From Shewanella oncorhynchi (GTDB taxonomy: Bacteria; Pseudomonadota; Gammaproteobacteria; Enterobacterales; Shewanellaceae): 64,000 bases of DNA. A program made the translations under genes and the position numbers. The notes beneath the pieces are model-generated. The model was not told the DNA's origin and did not search any database. It saw only the letters and a list, made by a program, of their open reading frames with translations. This document shows positions 1 through 7,334 of this stretch, in pieces (the stretch's first letter is position 1; each line of letters starts with the position of its first letter). The stretch lies in assembly GCF_012584455.1 (NCBI RefSeq), contig NZ_JABAEB010000011.1, forward strand, positions 1 to 64,000, written 5' to 3'.

Positions 1-69
1 GGGTTAACGCCAAATGAGTCAGAACGTTTATATTGGAATGACTCTAAAACCGTGGCCAATTTTACTTGA
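1..69 (+). CDS. C-terminal end of an unknown gene (partial)
   Basis: An open frame runs in from the left edge and stops at TGA 67-69, giving 22 residues that read like a real protein tail (LTPNESERLYW, then NDSKTVANFT). The stop overlaps the TTG start of the next gene in a TTGA junction, which suggests translational coupling. The product cannot be identified from so little sequence. Confidence 0.5.
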   Translation, partial: GLTPNESERLYWNDSKTVANFT

Positions 70-392
70 CCACTACAGACAGCATTTCTCAATCAAGCGT
101 GGGTTCAAACGCTACTTCTGATAAGAAAAAAGAAATCAGTACCTATATCGAGAAACAACGTATTGCCAGAGAGATCACTCGGCTTGAGGGTGATCGTAAG
201 CGGGTTATTGCGGCGCGTGATCAGCGCTTACGTAATCTTCGTGAAAGTCGGCAGTATGCGAATAACAACCTAGCCGGTGCGACGTGGGAGCAAAGCTTGG
301 CGCAGGAAATGACTGCCACAGCTCAAGAGGCTGATACGCAGGTGTCATCTATCGATCGGCAGATTGAGCAGCTTAAAGACGAGTTAAAATAG
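66..392 (+). CDS. Small coiled-coil hypothetical protein
   Basis: A 108-residue protein begins with TTG overlapping the upstream stop codon; an in-frame stop at 45-47 excludes any earlier start. Residues 20-108 are rich in Glu, Arg, Lys and Gln with helical heptad-like spacing, so a coiled coil is likely. There is no signal peptide or membrane segment. The last 55-60 codons have a diverged homologue at 4460-4646 that carries an in-frame stop. I do not recognise the family. The coupling to the partial upstream gene suggests the two products act together. Confidence 0.6.
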   Translation: MTTTDSISQSSVGSNATSDKKKEISTYIEKQRIAREITRLEGDRKRVIAARDQRLRNLRESRQYANNNLAGATWEQSLAQEMTATAQEADTQVSSIDRQIEQLKDELK

Positions 393-546
393 TGCATGCA
401 CGTTTTTCCTGATTGTGTATTTGGTAAAGTACTGATAAATTTCATGTATTACAGTTAATTAGCTGTATCGCGTTTTTTATTGGCTAATGAGGTAAACGCA
501 CATGCGCACTAAGACGTTATGTTTCCAAGGAAATTGTGTGCCATAT

Positions 547-1197
547 ATGCTTTTCAAAAAATGTGTATTTATAATTTCTCTTTCAATAATATCTGTCTCG
601 TGTGCGCCAGTAGTTAGAGATTACTACAAGCCAATATATAGCGAAGGAGTTACACACAGTAGTGGCTGCGGAAGTTCTGGCCCTGCGAATAAAATATCAA
701 TACAGCTTAGTGGGGGAGTTGAGCTCGAAGTATCTAGCTCTAGTTCTGCAAAAAACGAGAGGTTTAATAATTTTTATTTTACAGCTTCAATTCTTGCACC
801 ATCTGGAACATATTTTCAGTTTGAGAGTGACGAAATTGTCATTACTGACAATACAACAAACAAAATATGGAATGTAAAGATTGCTGAATTAATTACACGG
901 ACAGAGAATATTTCAAATGAAAATTCTGGAGAGTCCACTAATAAAGATGAATATCTCCGTGTAATTCCAACATCAAAGATAATTGGCAATACCTTTTTTG
1001 GCTATAACACATTATTTGGTAAAAAGTATTTTAATTCGGGTGCGTCAATAAGTATTTTTTCAAGAGATATTGAGTATAAATTGGAAAATTACTCTATCCA
1101 GTTACCATCCATTATTATAAATGGTAAAAAATACATTATTGAACCTATAGGATTTTTACATGTGCGAAGCATAGGAATAGACCCACTAAATTGTTAA
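547..1197 (+). CDS. Putative lipoprotein in an integron-type cassette
   Basis: A 216-residue protein starts with basic residues, a hydrophobic core and a lipobox (ISVSC followed by APVV), so it is probably a lipid-anchored envelope protein. I prefer the ATG at 547 because it puts the lipobox cysteine at residue 19. An upstream in-frame ATG at 502 has a better ribosome binding site (GAGGT) but would give an unusually long signal. The mature part is Ser- and Asn-rich with beta-like patterning and no recognised domain. The gene is AT-rich and is followed at once by an attC-like site whose first base is the last base of the stop codon. Both points fit a mobile cassette gene. Confidence 0.6.
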   Translation: MLFKKCVFIISLSIISVSCAPVVRDYYKPIYSEGVTHSSGCGSSGPANKISIQLSGGVELEVSSSSSAKNERFNNFYFTASILAPSGTYFQFESDEIVITDNTTNKIWNVKIAELITRTENISNENSGESTNKDEYLRVIPTSKIIGNTFFGYNTLFGKKYFNSGASISIFSRDIEYKLENYSIQLPSIIINGKKYIIEPIGFLHVRSIGIDPLNC

Positions 1198-1327
1198 CAT
1201 AACATGCTGTTCTGGCACTTCGTGCCTGCGCTGGACGAGTTTTAAACTCGCGGTTTTATGGTTTTGCTGCGCCAAAGTGTTCCATTAAACTACAATTTAA
1301 AAACTGCCGCTGAACTCGGCGTTAAGC
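1197..1327 (+). mobile_element. attC-like integron recombination site
   Basis: The 131-bp segment has the layout of an integron attC. The left end is ACATAAC (R''), a 5-bp spacer and GTTCTGGC (L''). The right end is GCTGAAC (L'), a short spacer and GTTAAGC (R'). The two ends are imperfect inverted repeats with the GTTC/GAAC pairing expected of a folded attC. The site lies directly after one gene and 20 bp before the next. A covariance-model search would be needed to confirm it. Confidence 0.6.
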
Positions 1328-1346
1328 GGCAATAGGAGAACATCGG

Positions 1347-2096
1347 ATGTTCATAAAAACAAAAGAAATTTTAGAAGCTTCTGAATCAGCATTGTTAGGG
1401 TTTACCTCAAATCGAAGTGTGCTGAAGCCGGTTCAACGATTTGTTATTTATCCACTTGTATATCTCAGGGTAGGCTTTGGTGATTTTACAAAGCCAATGG
1501 CAATCTGGTCATTGGCGAGTTTTATTTTGCTACTTGTGTTGACATTGTTTTCTTCAAGCTTCGAAATGCCTAACGAAATATTCCTTGTGTCATTCAATGT
1601 GTGTATTTGGGTCGTACTGCTATTAACAATGTTTTCAACGCCTAGTAGCTATGCGTTTTATGGGGCTACTGAGGCAAGTGTAAATAGAATTGTTGAAATC
1701 CTTGATCAGAACAATGTTCACAAGGAAGTAGACGTAGAACTTCTCGAAGAGAACATGGAGAAAGTAGAGAAACGCATTGAAGCTAGAGTTGATTTTTACA
1801 AATGGATCATAGGATCATTTTGGGGGCTATATATTCTTTTGGTGAACTTCGAGTTGCGCTTTGTAAGTTTATCAGGCAAACCAATAGGCGATGATTTCCT
1901 ACAAAGCACATTTGAAAGCTTCCTATATGTAATTCTATTTACTGCATTTGCATTGCTGGCAATGATTAGCTATAAACGTGCATCAAAGATGCTTATGGCG
2001 AACCTTCACTATGCTTGTGTTGAGCAAAGGGCACGACAACAGCCGCTAAACAAGTCAAGGCAGCATGACGCCAGCGAAGCTGTCGCCTCTGCTTAA
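1347..2096 (+). CDS. Multipass membrane protein of unknown function in a cassette
   Basis: A 249-residue protein has four likely membrane helices, near residues 50-70, 80-98, 150-172 and 188-210. An acidic, probably coiled segment (about 115-145) lies between the second and third. The ATG follows AGGAG within 25 bp of an attC-like site, as in integron cassettes. The 3' end overlaps a second, short attC-like site. No family is recognised. A charged cytoplasmic linker between paired helices could suit an effector or sensor protein, but that is speculation. Confidence 0.65.
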   Translation: MFIKTKEILEASESALLGFTSNRSVLKPVQRFVIYPLVYLRVGFGDFTKPMAIWSLASFILLLVLTLFSSSFEMPNEIFLVSFNVCIWVVLLLTMFSTPSSYAFYGATEASVNRIVEILDQNNVHKEVDVELLEENMEKVEKRIEARVDFYKWIIGSFWGLYILLVNFELRFVSLSGKPIGDDFLQSTFESFLYVILFTAFALLAMISYKRASKMLMANLHYACVEQRARQQPLNKSRQHDASEAVASA

Positions 2097-2106
2097 AGCA
2101 TTAGGC
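2045..2106 (+). mobile_element. Short attC-like site
   Basis: The 62-bp segment starts GCTAAAC and ends ATTAGGC, which approximate the R'' and R' boxes. A strong imperfect stem lies between them (GCAG...CCAGC against GCTGTCGCC...CTGC), with GCTTAAA as L'. The length matches short attC sites such as the 60-bp class. It overlaps the last 50 bp of the membrane-protein gene. R' begins with A instead of the expected G, so confidence is moderate. Confidence 0.45.
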
Positions 2107-2126
2107 ACAAGTTCAGAGATAATAAT

Positions 2127-3389
2127 ATGACAATTAATTCTATACGGTTTGACTTATCTAATTGGTTAATACACTTTTTTCGGGATATTGATTTCGAAAG
2201 TGAGAATTCAGTTCCATATGTTGAACATATGGGGTGGAGTAATGTAACGGAAGATACGCATTACTCTGCACTATTCATGCTTCGGTGTGCTATTAGGTCT
2301 GGACGGTTATGGGCAACGTGGTCCTATAGGAATGGTGCTAGGACTATATATGGGCCAGATCCTGCTGTTTGTTTTACCGAAATGCCAATAGCTGCGTTTA
2401 TTGAATCTGGTGAAGCTCGTCACCGACGAGGGGAAGCAATGAGCCCTTTTGCCCTTATTTTCCCTAAAAATGATATGTTTATTGCAGGGGCTAACCCTGT
2501 CATATATGGCTTAGATGACAAAGATTATTGGCTCCCTTCTAGACGAGGGGGAAGAGCAAGAATTATTGATTCCAGTGTATTACCTGAAAGGGAACAATAT
2601 AGGTACGTTACTTATAATCCAGCGTCAAGAGTGCCAATTGATTGGAGCCATGAGCGAGAGTGGCGATGGCCATACCGTGGTGATTACAGCATGGTGGAAG
2701 AAGAAATCGGAGAGTACGGATTAATCGAAGAGTTGATGGATATTCCTGGCTTGGATTTTTATCAAGAGTGTATAAATGGAATAGGCGTAGTTGTTCGTAA
2801 TGAAGCACAGGGAAAGAGAATTGCACACGATATTTTAGTTCTCGTTGATAGGGGGGATGTAGTTAAGAATACTTTTGGTTTTATTCTTGTTGCCGATGAG
2901 TTACCTAATGGAGATAGGCTTGTTCATCCGGAAGATACACAAAATGCAATAAGCGCCTCACTAATTGATTTGTCTCCATTCTTCTCACATAACAAAAATA
3001 AATTACGTTTATTAGCTGAGGAATTTTCTTCTTTGGTTATACAAGTTGAAAGTGAAAGCTCTCCTCCAGAGGTAGGTATGTATGGTGGTTGTTGGTTATG
3101 GGTGCTTGACAACACTTCAATGCTGGTTAGAGCGTTAATTAAAGAGCATCGCATTGTAATCACAAAGTCTGGAAAGTATCTGGTGAATCTTTTTGAGTTT
3201 AGTGATTCACGTAGCCTTGAACAAAGAGAGCAAATGACCAGAAAGTTAGCTCGATTGGTCAACAATAAATATGAAATCGAGTGTGGATATTTTTCTGTCC
3301 ACAACTCTGATAATCCAAATGAACTGCCATTTTATAATAGTGACCATCTGGATAACTACTTGCATTATAACGTTTCTTGGGAGTACTAA
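2127..3389 (+). CDS. AbiGi/DUF2971-like protein, putative abortive-infection component
   Basis: A 420-residue protein has an N-terminal half that reads like the AbiGi/DUF2971 group: a VCFTEMP motif near residue 86, a GANPVIYG motif near residue 125 and an EREWRWP motif near residue 178. In related families these belong to proteins linked to abortive infection or to ADP-ribosyl-like folds. The C-terminal half (about 270-420) is unrecognised. The gene lies in its own cassette between attC-like sites and uses an ATG after a weak ribosome binding site. The assignment comes from motif memory only, so an unrelated family is possible. Confidence 0.4.
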   Translation: MTINSIRFDLSNWLIHFFRDIDFESENSVPYVEHMGWSNVTEDTHYSALFMLRCAIRSGRLWATWSYRNGARTIYGPDPAVCFTEMPIAAFIESGEARHRRGEAMSPFALIFPKNDMFIAGANPVIYGLDDKDYWLPSRRGGRARIIDSSVLPEREQYRYVTYNPASRVPIDWSHEREWRWPYRGDYSMVEEEIGEYGLIEELMDIPGLDFYQECINGIGVVVRNEAQGKRIAHDILVLVDRGDVVKNTFGFILVADELPNGDRLVHPEDTQNAISASLIDLSPFFSHNKNKLRLLAEEFSSLVIQVESESSPPEVGMYGGCWLWVLDNTSMLVRALIKEHRIVITKSGKYLVNLFEFSDSRSLEQREQMTRKLARLVNNKYEIECGYFSVHNSDNPNELPFYNSDHLDNYLHYNVSWEY

Positions 3390-3400
3390 GGTCGAAAAGT

Positions 3401-3526
3401 GCCTAACAAACTGTTTAAGAGTGATTCGCAACGCATGGCATTTTTACTATGCGTTGTGTTTAGTGTTTTAGGTGGTATGCGGCAGCTTTTCTATTGCGTT
3501 GCTCACACCTTAACAGGGCGTTAGTC
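3401..3526 (+). mobile_element. attC site of Vibrio-repeat type
   Basis: The 126-bp segment opens GCCTAACAAACTG and closes CAGGGCGTTAGTC. It has a long internal inverted repeat (CAACGCATGGCA against TGCGTTG). This is the classic form of the large attC repeats of Vibrio-type chromosomal integrons, which it closely resembles from memory. It separates the AbiGi-like cassette from the toxin-antitoxin cassette, and the TTAGTC after the crossover point begins that next cassette. Confidence 0.8.
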
Positions 3527-3547
3527 CCCACAAATCTAAAAATCGAA

Positions 3548-3624
3548 TCCGTACTGTGTCCGTACAAGTTGCGCTGTGGTTGTTTAAACTTTATACTCCA
3601 ATCCATTACGGATTCACTCCGTAC
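3548..3624 (+). promoter_or_regulatory. Promoter and probable autoregulatory operators of the toxin-antitoxin pair
   Basis: TTGCGC (3569-3574), a 17-bp spacer and TATACT (3592-3597) form a good promoter. TCCGTAC occurs at 3548, 3559 and 3618. The first two are 11 bp apart, one helical turn. GAATCCGTA (3545) and TACGGATTC (3607) form a 9-bp inverted repeat around the promoter. Antitoxins of the ribbon-helix-helix type usually repress their own operon through such repeats. Confidence 0.55.
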
Positions 3625-3637
3625 GATAGGAGGTTTT

Positions 3638-3907
3638 ATGGCGACTGCAAGACTTGATATCCGATTGGATGAAGAGATCAAAGCTAAGGCTGAGAAAGCA
3701 TCGGCTTTGCTCGGGTTAAAAAGCTTAACTGAATACGTTGTTCGCTTAATGGACGAAGATTCAACTCAGGTGATTGCTGAGCACGAAAGCATTACGGTTA
3801 AAGCTGATGTATTCGACCAATTCATAATGGCTTGTGATGAGGCTAAGGTCCCGAACAAGGCATTGCGTGAAGCGGCAGCATTTACTAAACGTGGTGAGTT
3901 TAAGTGA
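3638..3907 (+). CDS. DUF1778 (TacA-type) antitoxin
   Basis: An 89-residue protein begins with a ribbon-helix-helix strand (RLDIRLDEEIKAKAEKAS), typical of DUF1778 antitoxins that pair with GNAT toxins. The N-terminal part should bind DNA and the C-terminal part should wrap and neutralise the toxin. The ATG at 3638 follows AGGAGG at ideal spacing, which rules out the longer upstream frame. The gene overlaps the toxin gene by 4 bp (GTGA), giving coupled translation. It is the only cassette here with its own obvious promoter. Confidence 0.88.
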   Translation: MATARLDIRLDEEIKAKAEKASALLGLKSLTEYVVRLMDEDSTQVIAEHESITVKADVFDQFIMACDEAKVPNKALREAAAFTKRGEFK

Positions 3908-4434
3908 GTTATTCCAAGACTTTTAAAGAATTGGATAAATCACAACACGATAGAGCATCATTTGACTGTGGCGAAGCAGAGTTAAACGATTTTATCCAAA
4001 CTCAAGCAGCGAAACACATGCAAGCAGGTATTAGCCGCACAATGGTTTTACCTGCTGCTACGCCATTACCCAATCAAAAATACCCAATTTGCTCATTTTA
4101 TACTATCGCACCAAGTTCAATTTGCCGTGATACCTTGCCGCAAGCCATGGGTAAAAAGTTACCACGTTATCCCGTTCCGGTCTTTCTGCTTGCTCAACTT
4201 GCTGTCCATAAAGAGTTTCATGGCAGTGGGTTAGGTAAAGCTAGCTTAATCAAAGCGCTAGAATATCTTTGGGAAATTAACGCTCACATGCGAGCTTATG
4301 CCATTGTGGTCGATTGTTTAACTGGCCAAGCTGAATCATTTTACGCTAAGTATGGTTTCGAGGTTCTTTGTGAAATCAACGGTCGTGTAAGAATGTTTAT
4401 TCCAATGAAAACAGTCGGTCAGTTGTTCACTTAG
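3904..4434 (+). CDS. GNAT acetyltransferase toxin (TacT-type)
   Basis: A 176-residue GNAT-fold protein uses GTG within the antitoxin's stop region. Known relatives block translation by acetylating the amino group of aminoacyl-tRNAs. Visible features are the acetyl-CoA loop HGSGLGKASL (about 105-114) and the C-terminal SFYAKYGFEVL motif with the usual catalytic tyrosine. Length and fold are normal, so the toxin looks intact. The cassette's own attC is not visible downstream; instead the sequence runs into a short hairpin and the remnant of the coiled-coil gene. Confidence 0.88.
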   Translation: MSYSKTFKELDKSQHDRASFDCGEAELNDFIQTQAAKHMQAGISRTMVLPAATPLPNQKYPICSFYTIAPSSICRDTLPQAMGKKLPRYPVPVFLLAQLAVHKEFHGSGLGKASLIKALEYLWEINAHMRAYAIVVDCLTGQAESFYAKYGFEVLCEINGRVRMFIPMKTVGQLFT

Positions 4435-4459
4435 ATGCTTCATGCAGTCTCCTTGCTCT

Positions 4460-4646
4460 TCGGTGCGAGGAGCAGCTCTTACGTAATCGGGGTGAAAGTC
4501 GCCGGTAAGCAAACAACAACTTAGCTGATGCAACTTGGGAGCAAAGCTTAGGGCAAGAAATGGCAGCGGTGGCGCAGCAGGCAGAAACTCAGGTGTCTTC
4601 CATTGATCGGCAGATTGAACAGCTGAAAAGCGAAGTAATAAAATAA
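4460..4646 (+). pseudogene. Remnant of a second copy of the coiled-coil gene
   Basis: This stretch aligns without gaps over about 170 bp to the 3' end of the gene at 66-392, both in DNA and in protein (ANNNLA, TWEQSL, QVSSIDRQIEQLK are shared). A tyrosine codon has become TAA at 4506-4508, and no start or 5' half remains. It is therefore a decayed fragment. A hairpin (CTCCTTGCTC against GTGCGAGGAG, 4449-4472) covers the junction with the toxin cassette. Confidence 0.8.
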
Positions 4647-4772
4647 AGTTTTTTACAGTTGCTCTTGATGCAGAATTGCGCAAAACATATATCTGAGTAA
4701 TAATTCAGCTCTTTGATTGAAATAGTAAGCAACTTAGAAAGCTAAGATGACATTACAAGTAGGGAGTTTTGA

Positions 4773-5588
4773 TTGACTCAGCCGGTTCCGAAATCTTCGA
4801 TTTACTTTGAACAAATCAGTCGAATGATAAAAAACAATTTAAAATTCAATGAGTTGGATTTTAAAAGGTTTCAATTTGAGATATCAAAAATAGACTCTAT
4901 TGCCTCTCGTTTCGAGTTGTTAGGGTGGGCTCACGCTATCCAAGGTAATCAAAGTGAAGCCATATCAAGCTACAAGAGCGCTTTATCAAGCACCTTTGCA
5001 GGGTTCCATACGAATGGTAACTATTACTTGCTGCTTAAACGCTTTGGCTTATATCGTGAAGCGCTTGAATTTGGTAAGACTATTTCAGTTACTTACAATG
5101 ATCCTGACTTCCTAAATGATTTTTTCCTAGAAAATATCGTTGCATTAGATGTTGATGGTGCACAAACTGTTTTTGATAAGCTTAGAAGAATGAACAAATT
5201 AGATCTAAGAGAGTTCATGACGGAGGCTTCGAAAGAAATGGATTTAATGCATAATTTATCTAGTGGTTTTATTAGCAAAGACCAGTTATTGGCTCTCGGA
5301 AAGGTAGTCCTTGAAGTAGCCGAAGAACATAAGTGCATACTAATCGGGAATAGAGTTCGTCATAACAAGGAAAGTAATCACTTATCTATTAGCTATGCTC
5401 TTGACTGCAAAATGGTCACTTCTGATCAACTTTTTGATGTAAACCTTGCATTATTTGAAAATCTAATCAGTAGTAATTTAGATAGCCTGCCTGCGGTAGT
5501 GCAATTTGTAAGATTGAACAAGTCTGAATCTAACATTTCTGATGTAAGCAAGGTATTAAAAGCTGAAGGAGTAACTGATGCCAGTTAG
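4773..5588 (+). CDS. Helical repeat-like partner of a HEPN protein
   Basis: A 271-residue soluble protein most likely starts at TTG 4773, 6 bp after AGGGAG. Residues 45-110 have tetratricopeptide-like helix pairs (LGWAHAIQGNQSEAISSYKSAL, shown in two parts: LGWAHAIQGNQ and SEAISSYKSAL). The rest is helical with no recognised catalytic motif. It overlaps the HEPN gene by 11 bp, so both are made together. By analogy with other HEPN pairs it may be the sensor or antitoxin. It is not a nucleotidyltransferase, so this is not a standard HepT/MntA pair. Confidence 0.6.
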   Translation: MTQPVPKSSIYFEQISRMIKNNLKFNELDFKRFQFEISKIDSIASRFELLGWAHAIQGNQSEAISSYKSALSSTFAGFHTNGNYYLLLKRFGLYREALEFGKTISVTYNDPDFLNDFFLENIVALDVDGAQTVFDKLRRMNKLDLREFMTEASKEMDLMHNLSSGFISKDQLLALGKVVLEVAEEHKCILIGNRVRHNKESNHLSISYALDCKMVTSDQLFDVNLALFENLISSNLDSLPAVVQFVRLNKSESNISDVSKVLKAEGVTDAS

Positions 5589-5967
5589 TCATAATTGTTT
5601 TTTAGTATCTGCTATTGACTCAATGGCTACTGAAACTGAAATCGGGTATAGAAATTGTGTAAGTCGTTCTTACTACTCAATGTATCATTCTGTTTTAGCA
5701 ATAATTAAGAATGATATTCCTCATTATACTCAAGGTGGTGTGCATTCTAACCTTATAAAATATCTAGAGCTTTCAGGCAGTAGTGAGCCACACTCTTCAC
5801 AAAAGCTTAAGGTTATCGCGTATATTCTAAAAGCCGCTAAAGATGTACGTTGCATGGCTGACTATGATTTGAAATGCACAGAAATTATTAAAGAAACTGC
5901 AGAGGATTCAATTACTAGAGCTAATCGCGTTATTGATATGTGTGATAAGTTAGACGCCGCTGCATAG
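5578..5967 (+). CDS. HEPN-domain protein
   Basis: A 129-residue all-helical protein has the two hallmark motifs of the HEPN family: SRSYYSMYH (about 27-35) in the first helices and RCMADYDL (about 97-104) in the last. HEPN proteins are often RNases in toxin-antitoxin or defence systems, and some are only scaffold partners. The strict R-x4-6-H catalytic motif is not obvious; R..ADY sits in its place, as in several non-classical families. The ATG follows AAGGAG inside the partner's last codons. Confidence 0.75.
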   Translation: MPVSHNCFLVSAIDSMATETEIGYRNCVSRSYYSMYHSVLAIIKNDIPHYTQGGVHSNLIKYLELSGSSEPHSSQKLKVIAYILKAAKDVRCMADYDLKCTEIIKETAEDSITRANRVIDMCDKLDAAA

Positions 5968-5983
5968 TTTTATATGAACGAAA

Positions 5984-6010
5984 ACTAAGGCGCAAATTTG
6001 ATGCCTTAGT
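5984..6010. terminator. Hairpin between convergent genes
   Basis: ACTAAGGC and GCCTTAGT form a perfect 8-bp inverted repeat with an 11-base loop. It lies between the HEPN gene and the last gene of the leftward phage operon, so it probably ends transcription from one or both sides. There is no strong T-tract. Confidence 0.5.
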
Positions 6011-6030
6011 CGTATTACAAGTATAAATAA

Positions 6031-6336
6031 CTAATCTTGAACCTGTCTTAAACATCCTTCGTTTTCATCTTCAACCCACTCACCAGAGTCGAGCAGTTGC
6101 TTGGCGCACTCACTGCAAATTTGATGTGTATTTCCACAGTGTTCAGCAAAGGTTGGCCTATGGATTTCACAGAAATAACCTTCGCAGCTGATTTCATCTG
6201 CGCCATGCATACCGCCACACGCATAGGCAAGGCCGCGGTCGATTTGTTTGTGGCAACCCGGATGATCACAGGTTGCTTCGAAGGCATAACCAATGGGTCT
6301 GCCGTTACTATCCTCACCACAATTTGACCAGCTCAT
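6031..6336 (-). CDS. Cysteine-rich phage early protein
   Basis: A 101-residue protein has about ten cysteines and several histidines in CxxxxC and CxxC spacings (CDHPGCHKQ, CEIHRPTFAEHC, CSECAKQ). Binding of one or two zinc ions is likely. It is the last gene of the leftward early operon and overlaps its upstream neighbour by 4 bp. The function is unknown; small zinc proteins of this kind are common in phage early regions. Confidence 0.6.
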   Translation of the reverse strand: MSWSNCGEDSNGRPIGYAFEATCDHPGCHKQIDRGLAYACGGMHGADEISCEGYFCEIHRPTFAEHCGNTHQICSECAKQLLDSGEWVEDENEGCLRQVQD

Positions 6337-6518
6337 TGCTTACCATCCTCAATGTAACGATGAAAATCATCCTCGCCACACGTTGCAAACTCCTTTTCGC
6401 AATGCGCCCATGAACAGACAAATTCGTTTTCGCATAGATCTGATGCGTAAATCGTATTTTCACCGCCACAGTGTGGACATGAAACTATTAGCCCTGCAGG
6501 CTTTGCCATCTTCTTCAT
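6333..6518 (-). CDS. Small zinc-ribbon phage protein
   Basis: A 61-residue protein has a CPHCGG knuckle (residues 14-19), followed by CENEF and CSWAHCEKEF. Together these make a likely zinc ribbon. It overlaps both neighbours by 4 bp inside the leftward operon, which shows tight coupling. No function can be assigned. Confidence 0.6.
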   Translation of the reverse strand: MKKMAKPAGLIVSCPHCGGENTIYASDLCENEFVCSWAHCEKEFATCGEDDFHRYIEDGKQ

Positions 6519-6787
6519 TGCTCATCCTCATCATTGACTGAAATAGGCAGCGTTTCACCGAAGGTTGCCATAGCAACATGCAATCCAACCTTGAAGCCTT
6601 GGAGGAATTTTTTATCAGTAATTGTTTGGTCGCCTAAACCCAAGCTTTCAGTGCCTTTATATTGCTCAAGCTCATCACGCCGCATCTGAAACCATTCCTC
6701 AAGCTGTTCTATTAACCTTGCTGCATCGCCAGATACAAATGCTGATTCAACGGGGGCAATTTCTATCTCTAACTGTGTATCAGTCAT
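6515..6787 (-). CDS. Hypothetical phage early protein
   Basis: A 90-residue acidic protein. The ATG at 6787-6785 is chosen because it overlaps the upstream stop by one base (TGATG). Extending the frame further would run across the neighbouring gene. The sequence has helical stretches (ARLIEQLEEWFQMRRDEL, about 25-42) and no recognised motif. Confidence 0.5.
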   Translation of the reverse strand: MTDTQLEIEIAPVESAFVSGDAARLIEQLEEWFQMRRDELEQYKGTESLGLGDQTITDKKFLQGFKVGLHVAMATFGETLPISVNDEDEQ

Positions 6788-7107
6788 CACTTCGGCTCCT
6801 TGTCCTTCGGCGCGAAGAACAGTGCGACGGGGCCATCTTCGGTGTCGTGAATACTCAGCAAGAATGAGCCGGCTTTGTCGCAAACGGGGTGCCAGTCGCT
6901 GATATCGGTGTCGCCCTCGTCAAAGTAGCGCTCGATCTGATGTTCAGTGGCGTCGAGCTCAAACCAAATCGCCACAAACTCGCCGCCGTTTTCAGCTGCC
7001 CATGCTTCACACTCTGCGCGGGTCACACTTTCATCCCACTCGGGCATATCTGGATGGGTCCAATAACCTTCTTCACGTTCTACTGTTGCTGCTTGTATCG
7101 GGTTCAT
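6787..7107 (-). CDS. Hypothetical acidic phage early protein
   Basis: A 106-residue protein is strongly acidic and rich in Trp (PDMPEWDES, ISDWHPV). Its composition resembles small phage inhibitor proteins, but no family is recognised. The ATG at 7107 gives a 4-bp overlap with the gene before it and is preferred over the longer frame, which adds an Arg-rich extension lying inside that gene. Confidence 0.5.
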   Translation of the reverse strand: MNPIQAATVEREEGYWTHPDMPEWDESVTRAECEAWAAENGGEFVAIWFELDATEHQIERYFDEGDTDISDWHPVCDKAGSFLLSIHDTEDGPVALFFAPKDKEPK

Positions 7108-7334
7108 GCTGCTTCTCCTTTTATCCTGAGTTTTGATTCTGCGTTGAGTGCGAATACTTCGGCGTCGGCTTGGCTGAAGTCGCTGCACTCGATGGCGTTA
7201 AAAGACTTACAAATGCCCCAGCCGTGGTAGTTATTGGGGGTGTACTTCACTTCGATTTGTTGCTGATCGCACATCAAGGTGAAGTAGGGCTTAGATAACG
7301 TGACCACGCCATCTTTAGTGCTGAACGTATTCAT
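7104..7334 (-). CDS. Hypothetical phage early protein
   Basis: A 76-residue protein of the leftward operon overlaps both neighbours by 4 bp. The N-terminal half looks like short beta strands (GVVTLSKPYFTLMC) and the C-terminal half is helical. No function can be assigned. Confidence 0.5.
   Translation of the reverse strand: MNTFSTKDGVVTLSKPYFTLMCDQQQIEVKYTPNNYHGWGICKSFNAIECSDFSQADAEVFALNAESKLRIKGEAA

Noticed and set aside
2608..2826. Minus-strand frame inside the AbiGi-like gene
   Set aside because: It is a shadow of a longer coding frame with convincing motifs and has no ribosome binding site.
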